Numbered from the stretch's first letter, positions 25,121-34,163 are shown. The stretch: DNA of 64,000 nt from Kocuria sp. TGY1127_2 (GCF_013394385.1 NZ_AP022834.1:744001-808000); one strand, 5' to 3'. Program-made: numbers and translations. The notes: a model not told the origin generated them from the sequence alone.

Positions 25121-26455
25121 ATGAAGATACTCGTCGTCGGGTCGGGCCCTGCCGGGGCCACGGCCGCATATTGGCTTGGGCAGGCAGGTCACGAGGTGAC
25201 CGTGCTCGAAAAGACGCGGTTTCCCCGGGAAAAGGTCTGTGGCGATGGGCTGACGCCCCTCGCGGTCCGGGAAATGGACCTCATGGGGCTGCCGCACGGC
25301 ACGGAGCAGGGTTATCACCTGCAGAAGGGTCTGCGCCTGCGAGCTTCCGGCAGAAGCATTGAGGTTCCCTTCGAATCTGCCGGCGACATTCCCGGCTACG
25401 GACTGGTTCGCACACGCTATGGTTTCGACGAAGAGCTCGCGGAGCACGCTCGTGCGGCTGGCGCCGTCGTCTTGGAAGGGCACGCAGGCCACGAGGTTAT
25501 TCGCGCCCAGGAACTGGAGTCGGCTCCGGAAGGAGTCTCCGCTGGCGTTCTGAGCCAGCCGGACCGTATTGTCGGTATCCGAGCGCAGCTTCACGACGAG
25601 CGAGGACGCCGAACCAGCCAGACGCGGGAGTTCTACGCGGACCTCGTGCTGGCTGCGGATGGCAACTCGACTCGGGCCGCAGTCTCCGCCGGACTCGCAA
25701 AGCGTGACGACCGGCCCATGGGAGTTGCCGTTCGCGCTTACTATGACTCACCCCTGGGCGATCTCGACTGGATGGAGGGCTGGCTCGAACTCGAAGGCGA
25801 TCGCAGCGAGTCCTCGGGCAAACCCGAGTTGCTTCCTGGCTACGGCTGGATTTTCGGAGTCGGCGACGGCACGGCGAATGTAGGTCTCGGCATCCTGAAC
25901 ACTTCCCAGCAATTCGGGAAATTGGACTACCGCCAAGTTCTCTCGGACTGGACCGGCGCCATGCCCGATGAGTGGACCCTTGATCCGGAGCACCGGGCGG
26001 GGCGGGTCCTTGGGGCGGCGCTACCCATGGCTTTCAATCGCACCCCGCACTATATCCCGGGGCTGATGCTCCTGGGCGATGCGGGTGGCATGGTCTCTCC
26101 TTTCAACGGAGAAGGCATTGCCAACGCGATGCAGTCGGCTCGAATCGCCGCGGGGGTCATCGAGGATGCAGCCACGGCCAACGGTCCGGCGCAGCGAGAG
26201 CTGATCCTTAACCGATACCCGGACATCATTCGCCAGACCTGGGGTTCGCACTTCACCTTGGGCCGTGCTTGTGCCGAGTTGATAGGTCATCCCGCGCTCA
26301 TGAAGGCGTCGGTGTCGCTGGGCATGCGATGGCCCGCCTTGATGAAAATCGTCGTGGACGTCATGGCGGATCTGACCCCCCAGGATCCGCGGCATCTGGC
26401 AGACAGGGTGGTTCACCTTGTGGAATCCCTGACCCCGGCGACATCGACCCGGTGA
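25121..26455 (+). CDS. menJ: Geranylgeranyl-reductase-family protein, probable menaquinone reductase
   Basis: The 444-residue FAD enzyme has the N-terminal dinucleotide motif VVGSGPAGATAA (5-16), the family motif CGDGLTP and the second FAD motif LLGDAGGMVSPFNGEGI. Members next to menG and a polyprenyl synthase, as in Mycobacterium tuberculosis, reduce one isoprene unit of menaquinone, and the same arrangement here supports that role. It acts at the cytoplasmic face of the membrane. A geranylgeranyl reductase for other lipids remains possible. Confidence 0.88.
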   Translation: MKILVVGSGPAGATAAYWLGQAGHEVTVLEKTRFPREKVCGDGLTPLAVREMDLMGLPHGTEQGYHLQKGLRLRASGRSIEVPFESAGDIPGYGLVRTRYGFDEELAEHARAAGAVVLEGHAGHEVIRAQELESAPEGVSAGVLSQPDRIVGIRAQLHDERGRRTSQTREFYADLVLAADGNSTRAAVSAGLAKRDDRPMGVAVRAYYDSPLGDLDWMEGWLELEGDRSESSGKPELLPGYGWIFGVGDGTANVGLGILNTSQQFGKLDYRQVLSDWTGAMPDEWTLDPEHRAGRVLGAALPMAFNRTPHYIPGLMLLGDAGGMVSPFNGEGIANAMQSARIAAGVIEDAATANGPAQRELILNRYPDIIRQTWGSHFTLGRACAELIGHPALMKASVSLGMRWPALMKIVVDVMADLTPQDPRHLADRVVHLVESLTPATSTR

Positions 26456-26511
26456 ATCCCGCCCGCAGCCAACGGCCCTTGGCCCCGAGAGAAACGGTTA
26501 GTGTTAAGCCC

Positions 26512-27597
26512 GTGACTGATACACATCCCGGACAGCATGACGACCAGCCCGAGAGCGCTTTCGCGCAAGCCTTCGCGGGGTATGAAGACATGCAATTGCC
26601 GTCTGGATTCGAGCTGATCGCTCGTGACGAGATTCTTGGTCCTAAGATCCTTCGTAGCCTCGGTGAAGTCGAAGAACGTCTCGATCGGGCCGTCCACTAC
26701 ACGGATGCCTTGGCCGACGTCGCTTCCCGTCATCTCCTCGAAGCCGGAGGAAAGCGGGTACGGCCGCTCCTGACCCTTTTGGCCGCGGAGATTTCGGGGG
26801 GAATCAATGACGACGCCATCGAGGCCGCGGTCGTCACCGAGCTGACACACCTGGCTACTCTGTACCACGACGACGTCATGGACGACGCCACCAAACGTCG
26901 CGGGGCGGATGCCGCGCACATGATTTGGGGAAACTCCGTCGCGATTCTTACCGGCGACCTGATTTTCTCGCGGGCTTCACTGATCGTCTCCGACCTCGGG
27001 GCTAGGGCTCTGGCGGTTCAGGCCAAGACTTTCGAACGGCTGGTGCTCGGGCAACTGTACGAGACGGCCGGGGCGAATCCGGACGAAGACCAACTGGCTC
27101 ATTACATCAAGGTCATTGAAGGCAAGACCGGTTCGTTGATTGCAGCCGCTTGCGAGTACGGATCACATTTGGCGGGTGCTAGCGAGGAAACCGTGCAAAC
27201 CCTGATTCGTTACGGAGAGTTGGTCGGGGTCGCATTCCAGCTTGCCGATGACGTCATCGACGTCACCGCTTCCCACCAATCCTCCGGGAAGACACCTGGA
27301 ACCGATCTTCGCGAAGGGGTTCCGACGCTTCCCTCGATTCTGGTGCGCAAATCTGCTTCGGATGGGGATGAGGAAGCGCAGCGCGTGGTGGATCTCATGG
27401 ATGCCGACCTCAGCACGGACGAGGCGCTGGCCCGGGCCGTCGAGGCACTGGGAGCCCATCCGGCCACGAGCATGGCCTGGGACATCGCTTACAGGTGGGC
27501 CGACGACGCCATCGGTGCTTTGAATTCTCTGCCTGATACAACCGTCAAGCAAGCTCTCAAGTCCTTCGCAGAAGCCGTAGTGCACCGGGAATCCTGA
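26512..27597 (+). CDS. Trans-polyprenyl diphosphate synthase (menaquinone side chain)
   Basis: The 361-residue protein has the first Asp-rich motif DDVMD (120-124), the second motif DDVID and the usual GGKRVRP segment (79-85). It builds the long isoprenoid tail attached by MenA. GTG at 26512 is the first plausible start after menJ; an internal ATG at 26590 is an alternative. The position after menG-menJ matches the grcC1 gene of mycobacteria, and a nona- or octaprenyl product would be expected. Confidence 0.92.
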   Translation: MTDTHPGQHDDQPESAFAQAFAGYEDMQLPSGFELIARDEILGPKILRSLGEVEERLDRAVHYTDALADVASRHLLEAGGKRVRPLLTLLAAEISGGINDDAIEAAVVTELTHLATLYHDDVMDDATKRRGADAAHMIWGNSVAILTGDLIFSRASLIVSDLGARALAVQAKTFERLVLGQLYETAGANPDEDQLAHYIKVIEGKTGSLIAAACEYGSHLAGASEETVQTLIRYGELVGVAFQLADDVIDVTASHQSSGKTPGTDLREGVPTLPSILVRKSASDGDEEAQRVVDLMDADLSTDEALARAVEALGAHPATSMAWDIAYRWADDAIGALNSLPDTTVKQALKSFAEAVVHRES

Positions 27598-27878
27598 CGG
27601 TTCCTTGCGGTTCCCCGCCCACGGCCCTACGAGCCGCATTACTAATTGTTGTGAATTGCGCTGTTTTCGGTGCCCGATGAGAAGGGCCCCTGGAATCATG
27701 TTCAGGGCCTCGGCCATGGTGTCGAAGGGACTTATTTTCAACGACCGCGTCGGCGCTGGGACCGGAGAGTTCCTCAACAGAAAGCCTGGCACGGAACCGA
27801 CCTTAAGCGGCTCGCCGGAAAGCCGCTGAGCAGCTGGACGCTCACATACGGCAAAGGCAGGATGCGTTTTGGCGCCAG
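27598..27878. other. Intergenic region with no gene seen
   Basis: This 281-base gap lies between the polyprenyl synthase and the convergent GntR gene. The open frames in it lack ribosome sites and family resemblance. A weak hairpin (27683-27710) is the only structure noticed. It marks the left boundary of the catabolic block. Confidence 0.5.
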
Positions 27879-28670
27879 TCACGGACGTGGCCGTTTGCGA
27901 GTGGGTGCTGTTTCACCGGCCTGGGGAAATCTGAGTAGTTCTGACATGTCGATCTGACCTACTGTCAGTGATCGACCGTATTTCAATCGAACTCTGTTGG
28001 CGACCCAGCTGGTCCTGGCCAGTTCGATGAGTTCCCCGGTCTCTCTCAACCTGCTGCATGTGACGAGGGCAAGCAGGGCAGTGTCCCGGGGAATCCCTAA
28101 TAGATGCGCTTGGCTGCGCGTGGCGTAGGAAATTTGTATAGTGCCCACCGCTATCGCGAGAGCGGATGCCGGCTGTTCCACCACGATCTCTTGTTCGCGG
28201 GACGGAACCCACGAGTTTGTGATGGCGATCGGCGTGCCGTCCACCTCTTGCAGATGGAGACCGAAGGTGAATTGTTCGACACTGTCGTTCTCGACGAGAT
28301 ACGCGAGACTGTCGTGGACCTGGCATTCCCGCGAACGCTCCAGCAAACGAGACCTGGCCACATGCCCGCCCGCGAGAAGTTGCTCCCTCCAAGGGCGCAG
28401 CAGATTGACATCGTAGCGGGCCTGATCGAGCCTCGACGCCACGTATATTCCTGACCCGCGCTTGGACTCCAGAACCCCCAGCCGGGCTAGGGACTGAACG
28501 GCACGATGGACCGTCATTCGGCTTACCCCGTAGTAGGCAGCCAGGTCAGTTTCTGAAGGCAGGCGGTCACCCGGTTGAAATTCTTCCGCTTCGATACGCC
28601 TCTGTAGATCTCTTTGCACTTGTCCCCATGTGCTCAGAGGCGACTCCGGGTCGATGCTGAATGAATCCAT
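27879..28670 (-). CDS. GntR/HutC-family regulator with UTRA domain
   Basis: The 263-residue regulator has an N-terminal winged helix (about 14-82; RLPSETDLAAYYGVSRMTVHRAVQSL) and a C-terminal UTRA effector domain (about 95-250). HutC-type regulators commonly sense sugars, amino acids or related catabolites. The ATG at 28670 is chosen because the helix-turn-helix follows at the usual distance. It diverges from the reductase-P450 operon across about 350 bases carrying palindromes, so it probably controls that operon. Confidence 0.88.
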   Translation of the reverse strand: MDSFSIDPESPLSTWGQVQRDLQRRIEAEEFQPGDRLPSETDLAAYYGVSRMTVHRAVQSLARLGVLESKRGSGIYVASRLDQARYDVNLLRPWREQLLAGGHVARSRLLERSRECQVHDSLAYLVENDSVEQFTFGLHLQEVDGTPIAITNSWVPSREQEIVVEQPASALAIAVGTIQISYATRSQAHLLGIPRDTALLALVTCSRLRETGELIELARTSWVANRVRLKYGRSLTVGQIDMSELLRFPQAGETAPTRKRPRP

Positions 28671-28866
28671 GTTCTGACAATATCCCTTTCCGCTCCTGCC
28701 AGCCCCCCCCCCGATCCTCGTCCTGGCGGTCGCCTCTCCGCTGGGGCACCTTCGCTCCTGGTTGACGCACAACGGCTGGAGCGAGCGGCCCTCCAGCCGG
28801 ATCATGCGGTCTGAGGCATAAGGCGATCGTCGCCCCTCTTCATCGGGGTTCTGAGCTGTATGGAAT

Positions 28867-28876
28867 GTTGTACAAC
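28867..28876. promoter_or_regulatory. Perfect palindrome, candidate GntR operator
   Basis: GTTGTACAAC is a perfect 10-base palindrome about midway between the GntR start and the reductase start. A GT...AC core of this form is common in GntR-family sites. A direct repeat of ACCGGT (28887-28892 and 28909-28914) follows. Confidence 0.5.
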
Positions 28877-28922
28877 TACCGACCTCACCGGTCTAACTTT
28901 CTAGGTGAACCGGTCCGAATTA

Positions 28923-28936
28923 TGTGCTAGGGCACA
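28923..28936. promoter_or_regulatory. Inverted repeat TGTGC-TAGG-GCACA
   Basis: This 5-4-5 inverted repeat is about 90 bases upstream of the preferred reductase start and just before AT-rich sequence that could hold a promoter. It is a second candidate operator in the same intergenic region. Confidence 0.45.
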
Positions 28937-29022
28937 ATATGCGTATGTCGTGAGATACATTTTTGTCCACTGAACGGTTTTCAAACCGTCGCATTCCGGC
29001 TCTTGAGGAGGTTGCGAGAATA

Positions 29023-30204
29023 GTGGTGGAATCACCCAATCAAGAGATAAAGGCGGCTATTCAACAGCCGCGGATCGTTATTGTGGGAAGCGGTCCGTCG
29101 GGTTGCTATACCGCCCAATTCTTGCGCAAGAAATGGCGTGAAGCCGAGATAGATATGCTCGATAGGCTGAATTCTCCATATGGGTTGATTCGTTACGGGG
29201 TCGCCCCCGACCATCTGGGTACCAAGGCGATCTCTCATCAGTTCGAACGGCTTTTCACCAAAGAACGAGTGGGGTTCCAGGGGAGCGTGGAGGTCGGACG
29301 TGACATCTCCCTCGAAGAGTTGACCGTTGAATACGATGTCGTCGTCCTGGCCACTGGGCTCTGGGCCGACCGCAAGATCGATGGTTTTCACCGCGCGGAT
29401 GGAGCGCCGAGTCACGAAGGCGTCTACGGGGCAGGGACTATCACGCGCATGATCAACGGGCATCCTGAGCGCCGGACGGACGATGTACGCCTGGGCCGGC
29501 ATGTTGTGGTGGTCGGGAACGGCAATGTGGCCGTCGATCTGGTGCGACTCCTCATTACTCCGCCCGTGAGGCTCGCCCAGCTCGGAGTCCCCACTGACGT
29601 CATCACCGCACTCGATGTGGAAAAGATCACATCCATCGACGTCGTAGGTAGATCTGCGGTATCTCGGGCGAAATTCGATACCACCATGATCCGTGAGCTA
29701 GGGAAAATGCCCGATGTCGGCTTCGGGTGCGATCTTTCGAATTTCTCGTCGGCCGATGAGGAAACCGCTGGCGAGAAGACCGAAGCCATTGCGGACTTGA
29801 TCAAGGGATCCCCCTCTAGCGCGTCCCGGCACGTCAATCTACATTTCGGCTGGACTCCGGATCACCTGGAGGGAGAAAACAGGGTGAGCGAGGCAGTTTT
29901 TCGGAGAACCGCGGGGACCCCGGAGAGATTGAGCCTGGAAGCCGATTCTGTGTGCACCGCGGTGGGGTTCACCGAAATCGCCGACGACGTTCTGAGCCGT
30001 AGGACACTCGAAACTGCTGCTTCCGATATCTCCCGGGGGAAACTCGCCGACGGAATCTATTGCGTCGGATGGTATCGCCGTGGACCTATTGGGACTATCC
30101 CCGACAACCGTGCAGATGCCCGCATGGTCGTGGACTCGATCGTCGAGGACCAAGAGCGCTCCAACGCACAAAGCATCAACAACACCACAGCGATCAACGG
30201 ATGA
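29023..30204 (+). CDS. Ferredoxin/flavodoxin-NADP+ reductase, adrenodoxin-reductase (FprA) type
   Basis: The 393-residue flavoprotein has the FAD motif IVIVGSGPSGCYTA and the NADP motif VVVVGNGNVAVDL, ending with the family segment GWYRRGPIGTIPDNRADA. It should pass electrons from NADPH to the flavodoxin encoded next. GTG at 29023 is favoured because GAGGAGG lies about 11 bases before it; a TTG at 28963 would add 20 residues but has no ribosome site. It is the first gene of a coupled operon with flavodoxin and P450. Confidence 0.88.
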   Translation: MVESPNQEIKAAIQQPRIVIVGSGPSGCYTAQFLRKKWREAEIDMLDRLNSPYGLIRYGVAPDHLGTKAISHQFERLFTKERVGFQGSVEVGRDISLEELTVEYDVVVLATGLWADRKIDGFHRADGAPSHEGVYGAGTITRMINGHPERRTDDVRLGRHVVVVGNGNVAVDLVRLLITPPVRLAQLGVPTDVITALDVEKITSIDVVGRSAVSRAKFDTTMIRELGKMPDVGFGCDLSNFSSADEETAGEKTEAIADLIKGSPSSASRHVNLHFGWTPDHLEGENRVSEAVFRRTAGTPERLSLEADSVCTAVGFTEIADDVLSRRTLETAASDISRGKLADGIYCVGWYRRGPIGTIPDNRADARMVVDSIVEDQERSNAQSINNTTAING

Positions 30205-30215
30205 AGGAGATTGTC

Positions 30216-30677
30216 ATGAATGTACTAGTTCTCTATGGAACTGAGTCAGGGAATGCTGAGACGGTGGCCGACGACATCGTGGACGAGTTTTCCGATCAGG
30301 TGGATATCCGGGCCATCGACATGACCGACGCTGGTCTTGAAGATCTCGCCCTTGAGACTCTTTGCATGGTGGTCTGCTCCACCCATGGTGAAGGCGGCCT
30401 TCCCTCCAGCGCGGTTCCCTTTGCCGAATTGCTCGACGCCGAACGTCCTGAACTTGCGGGAATGAATTATGCGATGTTCGGCCTGGGCGACAGCACATAC
30501 GAGGATACCTATAGCCAAGGCAGTGAGCATATCGACAAACGCCTCACCGCCTTGGGCGCAACGCGGATCGGCACTTATGGCCGCCACGATGCAGGCGATG
30601 GGTCCTTGCCGAATGAGGAGGCTCTGACGTGGGCGCAGGAAGTTCTGGAGGAGATCAATCTGAAGGCGGTGGCCTGA
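30216..30677 (+). CDS. Flavodoxin-like FMN protein
   Basis: The 153-residue protein has the FMN phosphate loop YGTESGNAET (8-17), the STHGEGGLPSSA loop and FGLGDSTYED, as in flavodoxins and the MioC or cindoxin type. It lies between a reductase and a P450 with no ferredoxin gene nearby, so it is the likely electron carrier from reductase to P450. AAGGAGA precedes the ATG at 30216. The P450 gene begins one base after its stop codon. Confidence 0.9.
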   Translation: MNVLVLYGTESGNAETVADDIVDEFSDQVDIRAIDMTDAGLEDLALETLCMVVCSTHGEGGLPSSAVPFAELLDAERPELAGMNYAMFGLGDSTYEDTYSQGSEHIDKRLTALGATRIGTYGRHDAGDGSLPNEEALTWAQEVLEEINLKAVA

Positions 30678-30678
30678 T

Positions 30679-31926
30679 ATGAGTATTACAACGACAGCCC
30701 ACGCCGATCAAAAAGTCGATATTCCTCCGGACCTGACAGTCCACTACGACCCTCTTTCCTATGCGGACTACGACTATCCGTACGACCTCTTCAAGAGACT
30801 CCGAGACGACGCACCCGTCTACTACAACCAAGAACGAGACCTGTACGTGGTCTCCCGGTATGCCGATGTGCGAGCCGGGCTCGGTGACCACGAGAGGCTT
30901 TCCAACCGTTTCGGCAACGACATTGACGGGACCCACGATTCATACGGCGAAGGTATGCTCGTCACCCTCGATCCACCGCGCCACACAGCGCTCCGGGCGG
31001 CGATTCGCCGGACTTTCTCTGCCAGGGCCATTCTCGAGAAAGAAGACGACGTCCGTGCCTATGTCCGCGAGCTATTGCGAAAAATATGGGATGGAGGAGG
31101 CGGAGACTTCGCCACGGATGTCGCGATACCAATGGGCATCGGCATGGGCATCACGCTGTTAGGAGCTCCCCAGGAAGACAACGAAGTATTCACCCACCAC
31201 CTCGAGCGGGCCATGGTCCGCATCGTGGGAGAGTACGGGGTCCCGGCCGATGCAGCGGCAGCGAACCGGGAAACCGAACAGATACTCTCCGACCGATTTG
31301 CCGCCCGGCGAGAACAGGCCGAGTCCGGTGCGAGCAGCAAGGGCTCGGACGCCTTCACGCAGATCCTGCATGCAGTGCACGCCGGAAAGGTACTCCCTGA
31401 GGAACAGGAGGGTCTGGCTCACCTGGTCCTCTCGGCTGCCAGCGACGCACCGGCCTCGTTGATGACCAACTGCATTGCCATCCTGGACCGCTTCCCGGCA
31501 CTGCAACCGTTCCTCAAGGAAAACCCATCGATGATTCCTCAGTTCGTCGAGGAGTCGCTGCGTTACGAGACCCCAGGCCAGAATCTGTCGCGCCAGACGA
31601 ATGAAGATCTCGAATTCGCGGGAACGACTATCCCCAAAGATTCCCGGGTGATGTTCCTGCAAGGGTCGGCCAACAGGGATGAGAGAGTCTACCCGAACCC
31701 TGATGCTTTCGACCTGACCAGGATTTTCACACCGGCCAACCGGATCATGTCCTTCGGCGACGGAATTCACGCGTGCATGGGGGCGCCATTCGCCCGTTTG
31801 GCTGCCCGCATTCTCATCGAGGAGTTGGTCAATGGTCCTGGAATTCGGGTGACCGGAACCCCCGAGCGTTGGAAAAAGCAGCTTGTCCGGGGATTCGGCA
31901 AGCTTCCGGTTGTCTTCACATCATGA
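30679..31926 (+). CDS. Cytochrome P450
   Basis: The 415-residue soluble P450 has the haem-binding loop FGDGIHACMG with Cys366, the ExxR pair Glu292/Arg295 and a class I bacterial layout. The I-helix, normally (A/G)Gx(D/E)T, reads AASDAP at 253-258: Asp256 is kept but the oxygen-activating Thr is Ala257. The same position is non-Thr in P450cin and P450eryF. It is probably a monooxygenase for a small substrate, supplied with electrons by the two preceding genes. Its stop overlaps the next start as ATGA. Confidence 0.94.
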   Translation: MSITTTAHADQKVDIPPDLTVHYDPLSYADYDYPYDLFKRLRDDAPVYYNQERDLYVVSRYADVRAGLGDHERLSNRFGNDIDGTHDSYGEGMLVTLDPPRHTALRAAIRRTFSARAILEKEDDVRAYVRELLRKIWDGGGGDFATDVAIPMGIGMGITLLGAPQEDNEVFTHHLERAMVRIVGEYGVPADAAAANRETEQILSDRFAARREQAESGASSKGSDAFTQILHAVHAGKVLPEEQEGLAHLVLSAASDAPASLMTNCIAILDRFPALQPFLKENPSMIPQFVEESLRYETPGQNLSRQTNEDLEFAGTTIPKDSRVMFLQGSANRDERVYPNPDAFDLTRIFTPANRIMSFGDGIHACMGAPFARLAARILIEELVNGPGIRVTGTPERWKKQLVRGFGKLPVVFTS

Positions 31927-32411
31927 ATACGTCACGGAACGTCGTCATCGAGTGGGGTATACGGAGCAGCTTCGTGTCCTATGTCGAAGCCTTACCGGAT
32001 GGGCGAGTGAAGGTCGGTGATGGCGCTCAGCGTTCCGAGGACCACGCCTTCCTGTTCCCCGGGATACTGCAGCCTACCGGCGATATCCACTGCACCGGCT
32101 TCGTTCGGTTCGGGGGACACCGCGGAATGCTGAGCGTCATGTTCGAAGACTTCAGGATCCATCGCAATCAGGAAGTCTGCGCACACGTGAATGGCGCAGA
32201 TTGCTGCATCGCCACGTTATCAAACGGCCGAGAAGGCCCCGGCGAGCGCTTGGTCTTCGAGAAAGTCACTCTCACGGACGACGGCGCCTTCGTCCTGGGG
32301 GACATTTATCGCCCGGGGGATCGTTTGCGCCCTCTAACAATTCTCCCTCGGGGGCATCCGGCGGAATTCGGCACAGAACGACTATCGAAAGGGATATATG
32401 CAGTACCGTAA
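31923..32411 (+). CDS. Small cytosolic HtaA-like domain protein
   Basis: The 162-residue protein resembles the HtaA domain: VIEWGIRSSFVSYVE at the start, FLFPG, then GFVRFGGHRGMLSVMFEDFRI. HtaA domains are best known from secreted haem-binding proteins of Corynebacterium, yet there is no signal peptide, LPXTG or membrane segment here. The ATG overlaps the P450 stop by four bases and its end overlaps the aldo/keto reductase by 14. That tight linkage suggests a role in the P450 pathway, either as a haem or substrate binder or an unknown enzyme. The domain call is from pattern memory. Confidence 0.65.
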   Translation: MNTSRNVVIEWGIRSSFVSYVEALPDGRVKVGDGAQRSEDHAFLFPGILQPTGDIHCTGFVRFGGHRGMLSVMFEDFRIHRNQEVCAHVNGADCCIATLSNGREGPGERLVFEKVTLTDDGAFVLGDIYRPGDRLRPLTILPRGHPAEFGTERLSKGIYAVP

Positions 32412-33372
32412 CTTTGGCCGCACCGGTTGGAAGGTCAGCGAGATCTCCTTCGGAGGGTGGCAGCTAGGCGGTCAATGGGGAAACGTCGACGACGAAGAAT
32501 CCGTCGATGCCCTCCTCGAAGCCTATGAACGAGGAATCAACTTCGTAGATACGGCAGAGCTCTACGGATCCGGCCATAGTGAGAAGATCATCGGCGAGTC
32601 CCTGCGTCAGTGGGGGACAGAGAAGATCTATGTGGCCACCAAGGTTCAGCCGATCCAGTGGCCCGCGCCCGATCATGACGACCCTCAAATGCGCGGACGC
32701 TATCCCGCTTGGTACCTGCGTGAAAGCGTCGAGGATTCGCTGAATCGACTCGGCGTCGAGAGACTCGATCTGCTCCAACTCCACTGCTGGTTACGATCCG
32801 GTATCGGCGAACTTGATTGGATGGAAACCCTTAACGAGCTGCGTGCTGAAGGGAAAATCGACAAGATCGGCGTCTCCATTCGCGATTACCGGCCTGACGA
32901 AGGGCTACAGCTGGCCGAACTCGGTCTGGTCGATTCGATCCAGGTCATTTTCAATATGTTCGAGCAACGTCCTGCTCAGGAATTATTTCCCGCAGCAGCT
33001 ACCACGGATACAGCAATCATCGACCGCGTGGCTTTCGATTCGGGCTCACTTTCCGGGCTCTGGACTCCCCAGACCTATGACTCCTGGGAAGAAGGCTCGC
33101 AGCAGAAAGAGATGTTCCGGGGAGAGCGATTCGCTGAGACACTTCAACGCGTTGAGGCACTAAAAGAAGTGGTCAGGCCCTACTACTCGAGCCTGGCGGA
33201 AGCTGCTATCAAATACGTCCTTTCCTCACCGGAGGTCTCCACCGTCATCGCCGGGATGAGCAGCTCCCGGAACATTCGGCGAAACATCAGTTATTCCGAC
33301 GGTAAGCCTTTCCCCGAAGAACTGCGTCTGAAGTTGGCCAAGCACGGATGGATCAGGAACTACTACACATGA
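32398..33372 (+). CDS. Aldo/keto reductase
   Basis: The 324-residue (alpha/beta)8-barrel oxidoreductase has the catalytic tetrad Asp51, Tyr56, Lys82 and His129 (DTAELYG, ATKV, LQLHCW). It probably reduces or oxidises a carbonyl/alcohol with NADP(H). It belongs to the subgroup used in sugar and inositol metabolism, judging by NFGRTGWKVSEISFGGWQLGG at the start. The gene overlaps both neighbours, so it is made together with the P450 and the creatininase-family protein. Confidence 0.9.
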   Translation: MQYRNFGRTGWKVSEISFGGWQLGGQWGNVDDEESVDALLEAYERGINFVDTAELYGSGHSEKIIGESLRQWGTEKIYVATKVQPIQWPAPDHDDPQMRGRYPAWYLRESVEDSLNRLGVERLDLLQLHCWLRSGIGELDWMETLNELRAEGKIDKIGVSIRDYRPDEGLQLAELGLVDSIQVIFNMFEQRPAQELFPAAATTDTAIIDRVAFDSGSLSGLWTPQTYDSWEEGSQQKEMFRGERFAETLQRVEALKEVVRPYYSSLAEAAIKYVLSSPEVSTVIAGMSSSRNIRRNISYSDGKPFPEELRLKLAKHGWIRNYYT

Positions 33373-34163
33373 GCCGGCCTCGATACGCACGCGCAGAATT
33401 CCTCAGCTATCAAGAGGTCCAGACGCTGATCGATGCGGCGCCGACCGCTTACATCCCCCTGGGGACATTGGAGTTCCACGGTCCGCACCTGCCCATCGGG
33501 CTGGACGCCCTCACCGCACACGGCGTATGTCTCGAAGCTGCCCGGACCACCGGAGGGATCGTCCTCCCACCGATATTTCAGGGCTTCGGAGGTGGGCATC
33601 GCGATTATCCCTGGACAATCATGATGTCTGACGGGGACGGAATCTCGAGGCACCTGCTACAGACGCTCGTGCGCCTGGAGGAATTGGGCGTCGAGACCGC
33701 CGTCGTCTTCAGCGGACATTTCGCCCCCGAGCAACTGGACATGGTCGACGATGTGACGAGCGTATGGCGCGACCGTGCTTCGGGTTCCCTCCGGCTGGTG
33801 GGTACGGCAGTCAACAGATGTGACACGGCCCCCTTGCCGCCAGACCACGCGGGACGGTTCGAGACGACACTTCTGGCTGGAATTGCGCCGGAGCTTGTAC
33901 ATCTGGAGCGACTTCCGGCCGGTGGGGTCCCAAGCACAGAAGGCCCGGGAGTCGATCCCTACGGCGAATACCGTCACGAGCAGAGCCAACCACTCTGGGG
34001 TGTCTTCGGACCGGACCCGCGCGAGGCGAAGATTGAGGAGGGAACATCTTTGCTGAAGCACCTCGGGGGCTGGTTGGCCGCTCAGACCTCAGATGCCGAA
34101 GGTCAGGCCCCGCACAATTCTGATTCACAATGCACTACGACCGAGCATCACCCAAGGTTTTAG
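33369..34163 (+). CDS. Creatininase-family amidohydrolase
   Basis: The 264-residue protein has the creatininase metal motif GTLEFHGPHLPIGLDA with Glu35, His37 and Asp46. Two other motifs are altered: SGHFAPEQ instead of NGHGGN, and HAGRFETT instead of HAGEWETS. Family members hydrolyse cyclic amides or process small peptides, and one branch (MftE) acts in mycofactocin maturation; no mycofactocin genes are present here. The ATG overlaps the aldo/keto reductase stop. The actual substrate is unknown. Confidence 0.82.
   Translation: MSRPRYARAEFLSYQEVQTLIDAAPTAYIPLGTLEFHGPHLPIGLDALTAHGVCLEAARTTGGIVLPPIFQGFGGGHRDYPWTIMMSDGDGISRHLLQTLVRLEELGVETAVVFSGHFAPEQLDMVDDVTSVWRDRASGSLRLVGTAVNRCDTAPLPPDHAGRFETTLLAGIAPELVHLERLPAGGVPSTEGPGVDPYGEYRHEQSQPLWGVFGPDPREAKIEEGTSLLKHLGGWLAAQTSDAEGQAPHNSDSQCTTTEHHPRF

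Noticed and set aside
27598-27957. A 95-codon plus-strand frame after the polyprenyl synthase gene
   Set aside because: It has no ribosome site and no recognisable domain, and its end overlaps the GntR gene on the other strand.
33369-34163. Mycofactocin MftE
   Set aside because: There is no MftA precursor, MftB or radical SAM MftC nearby, and key motifs differ, so only the creatininase family is claimed.
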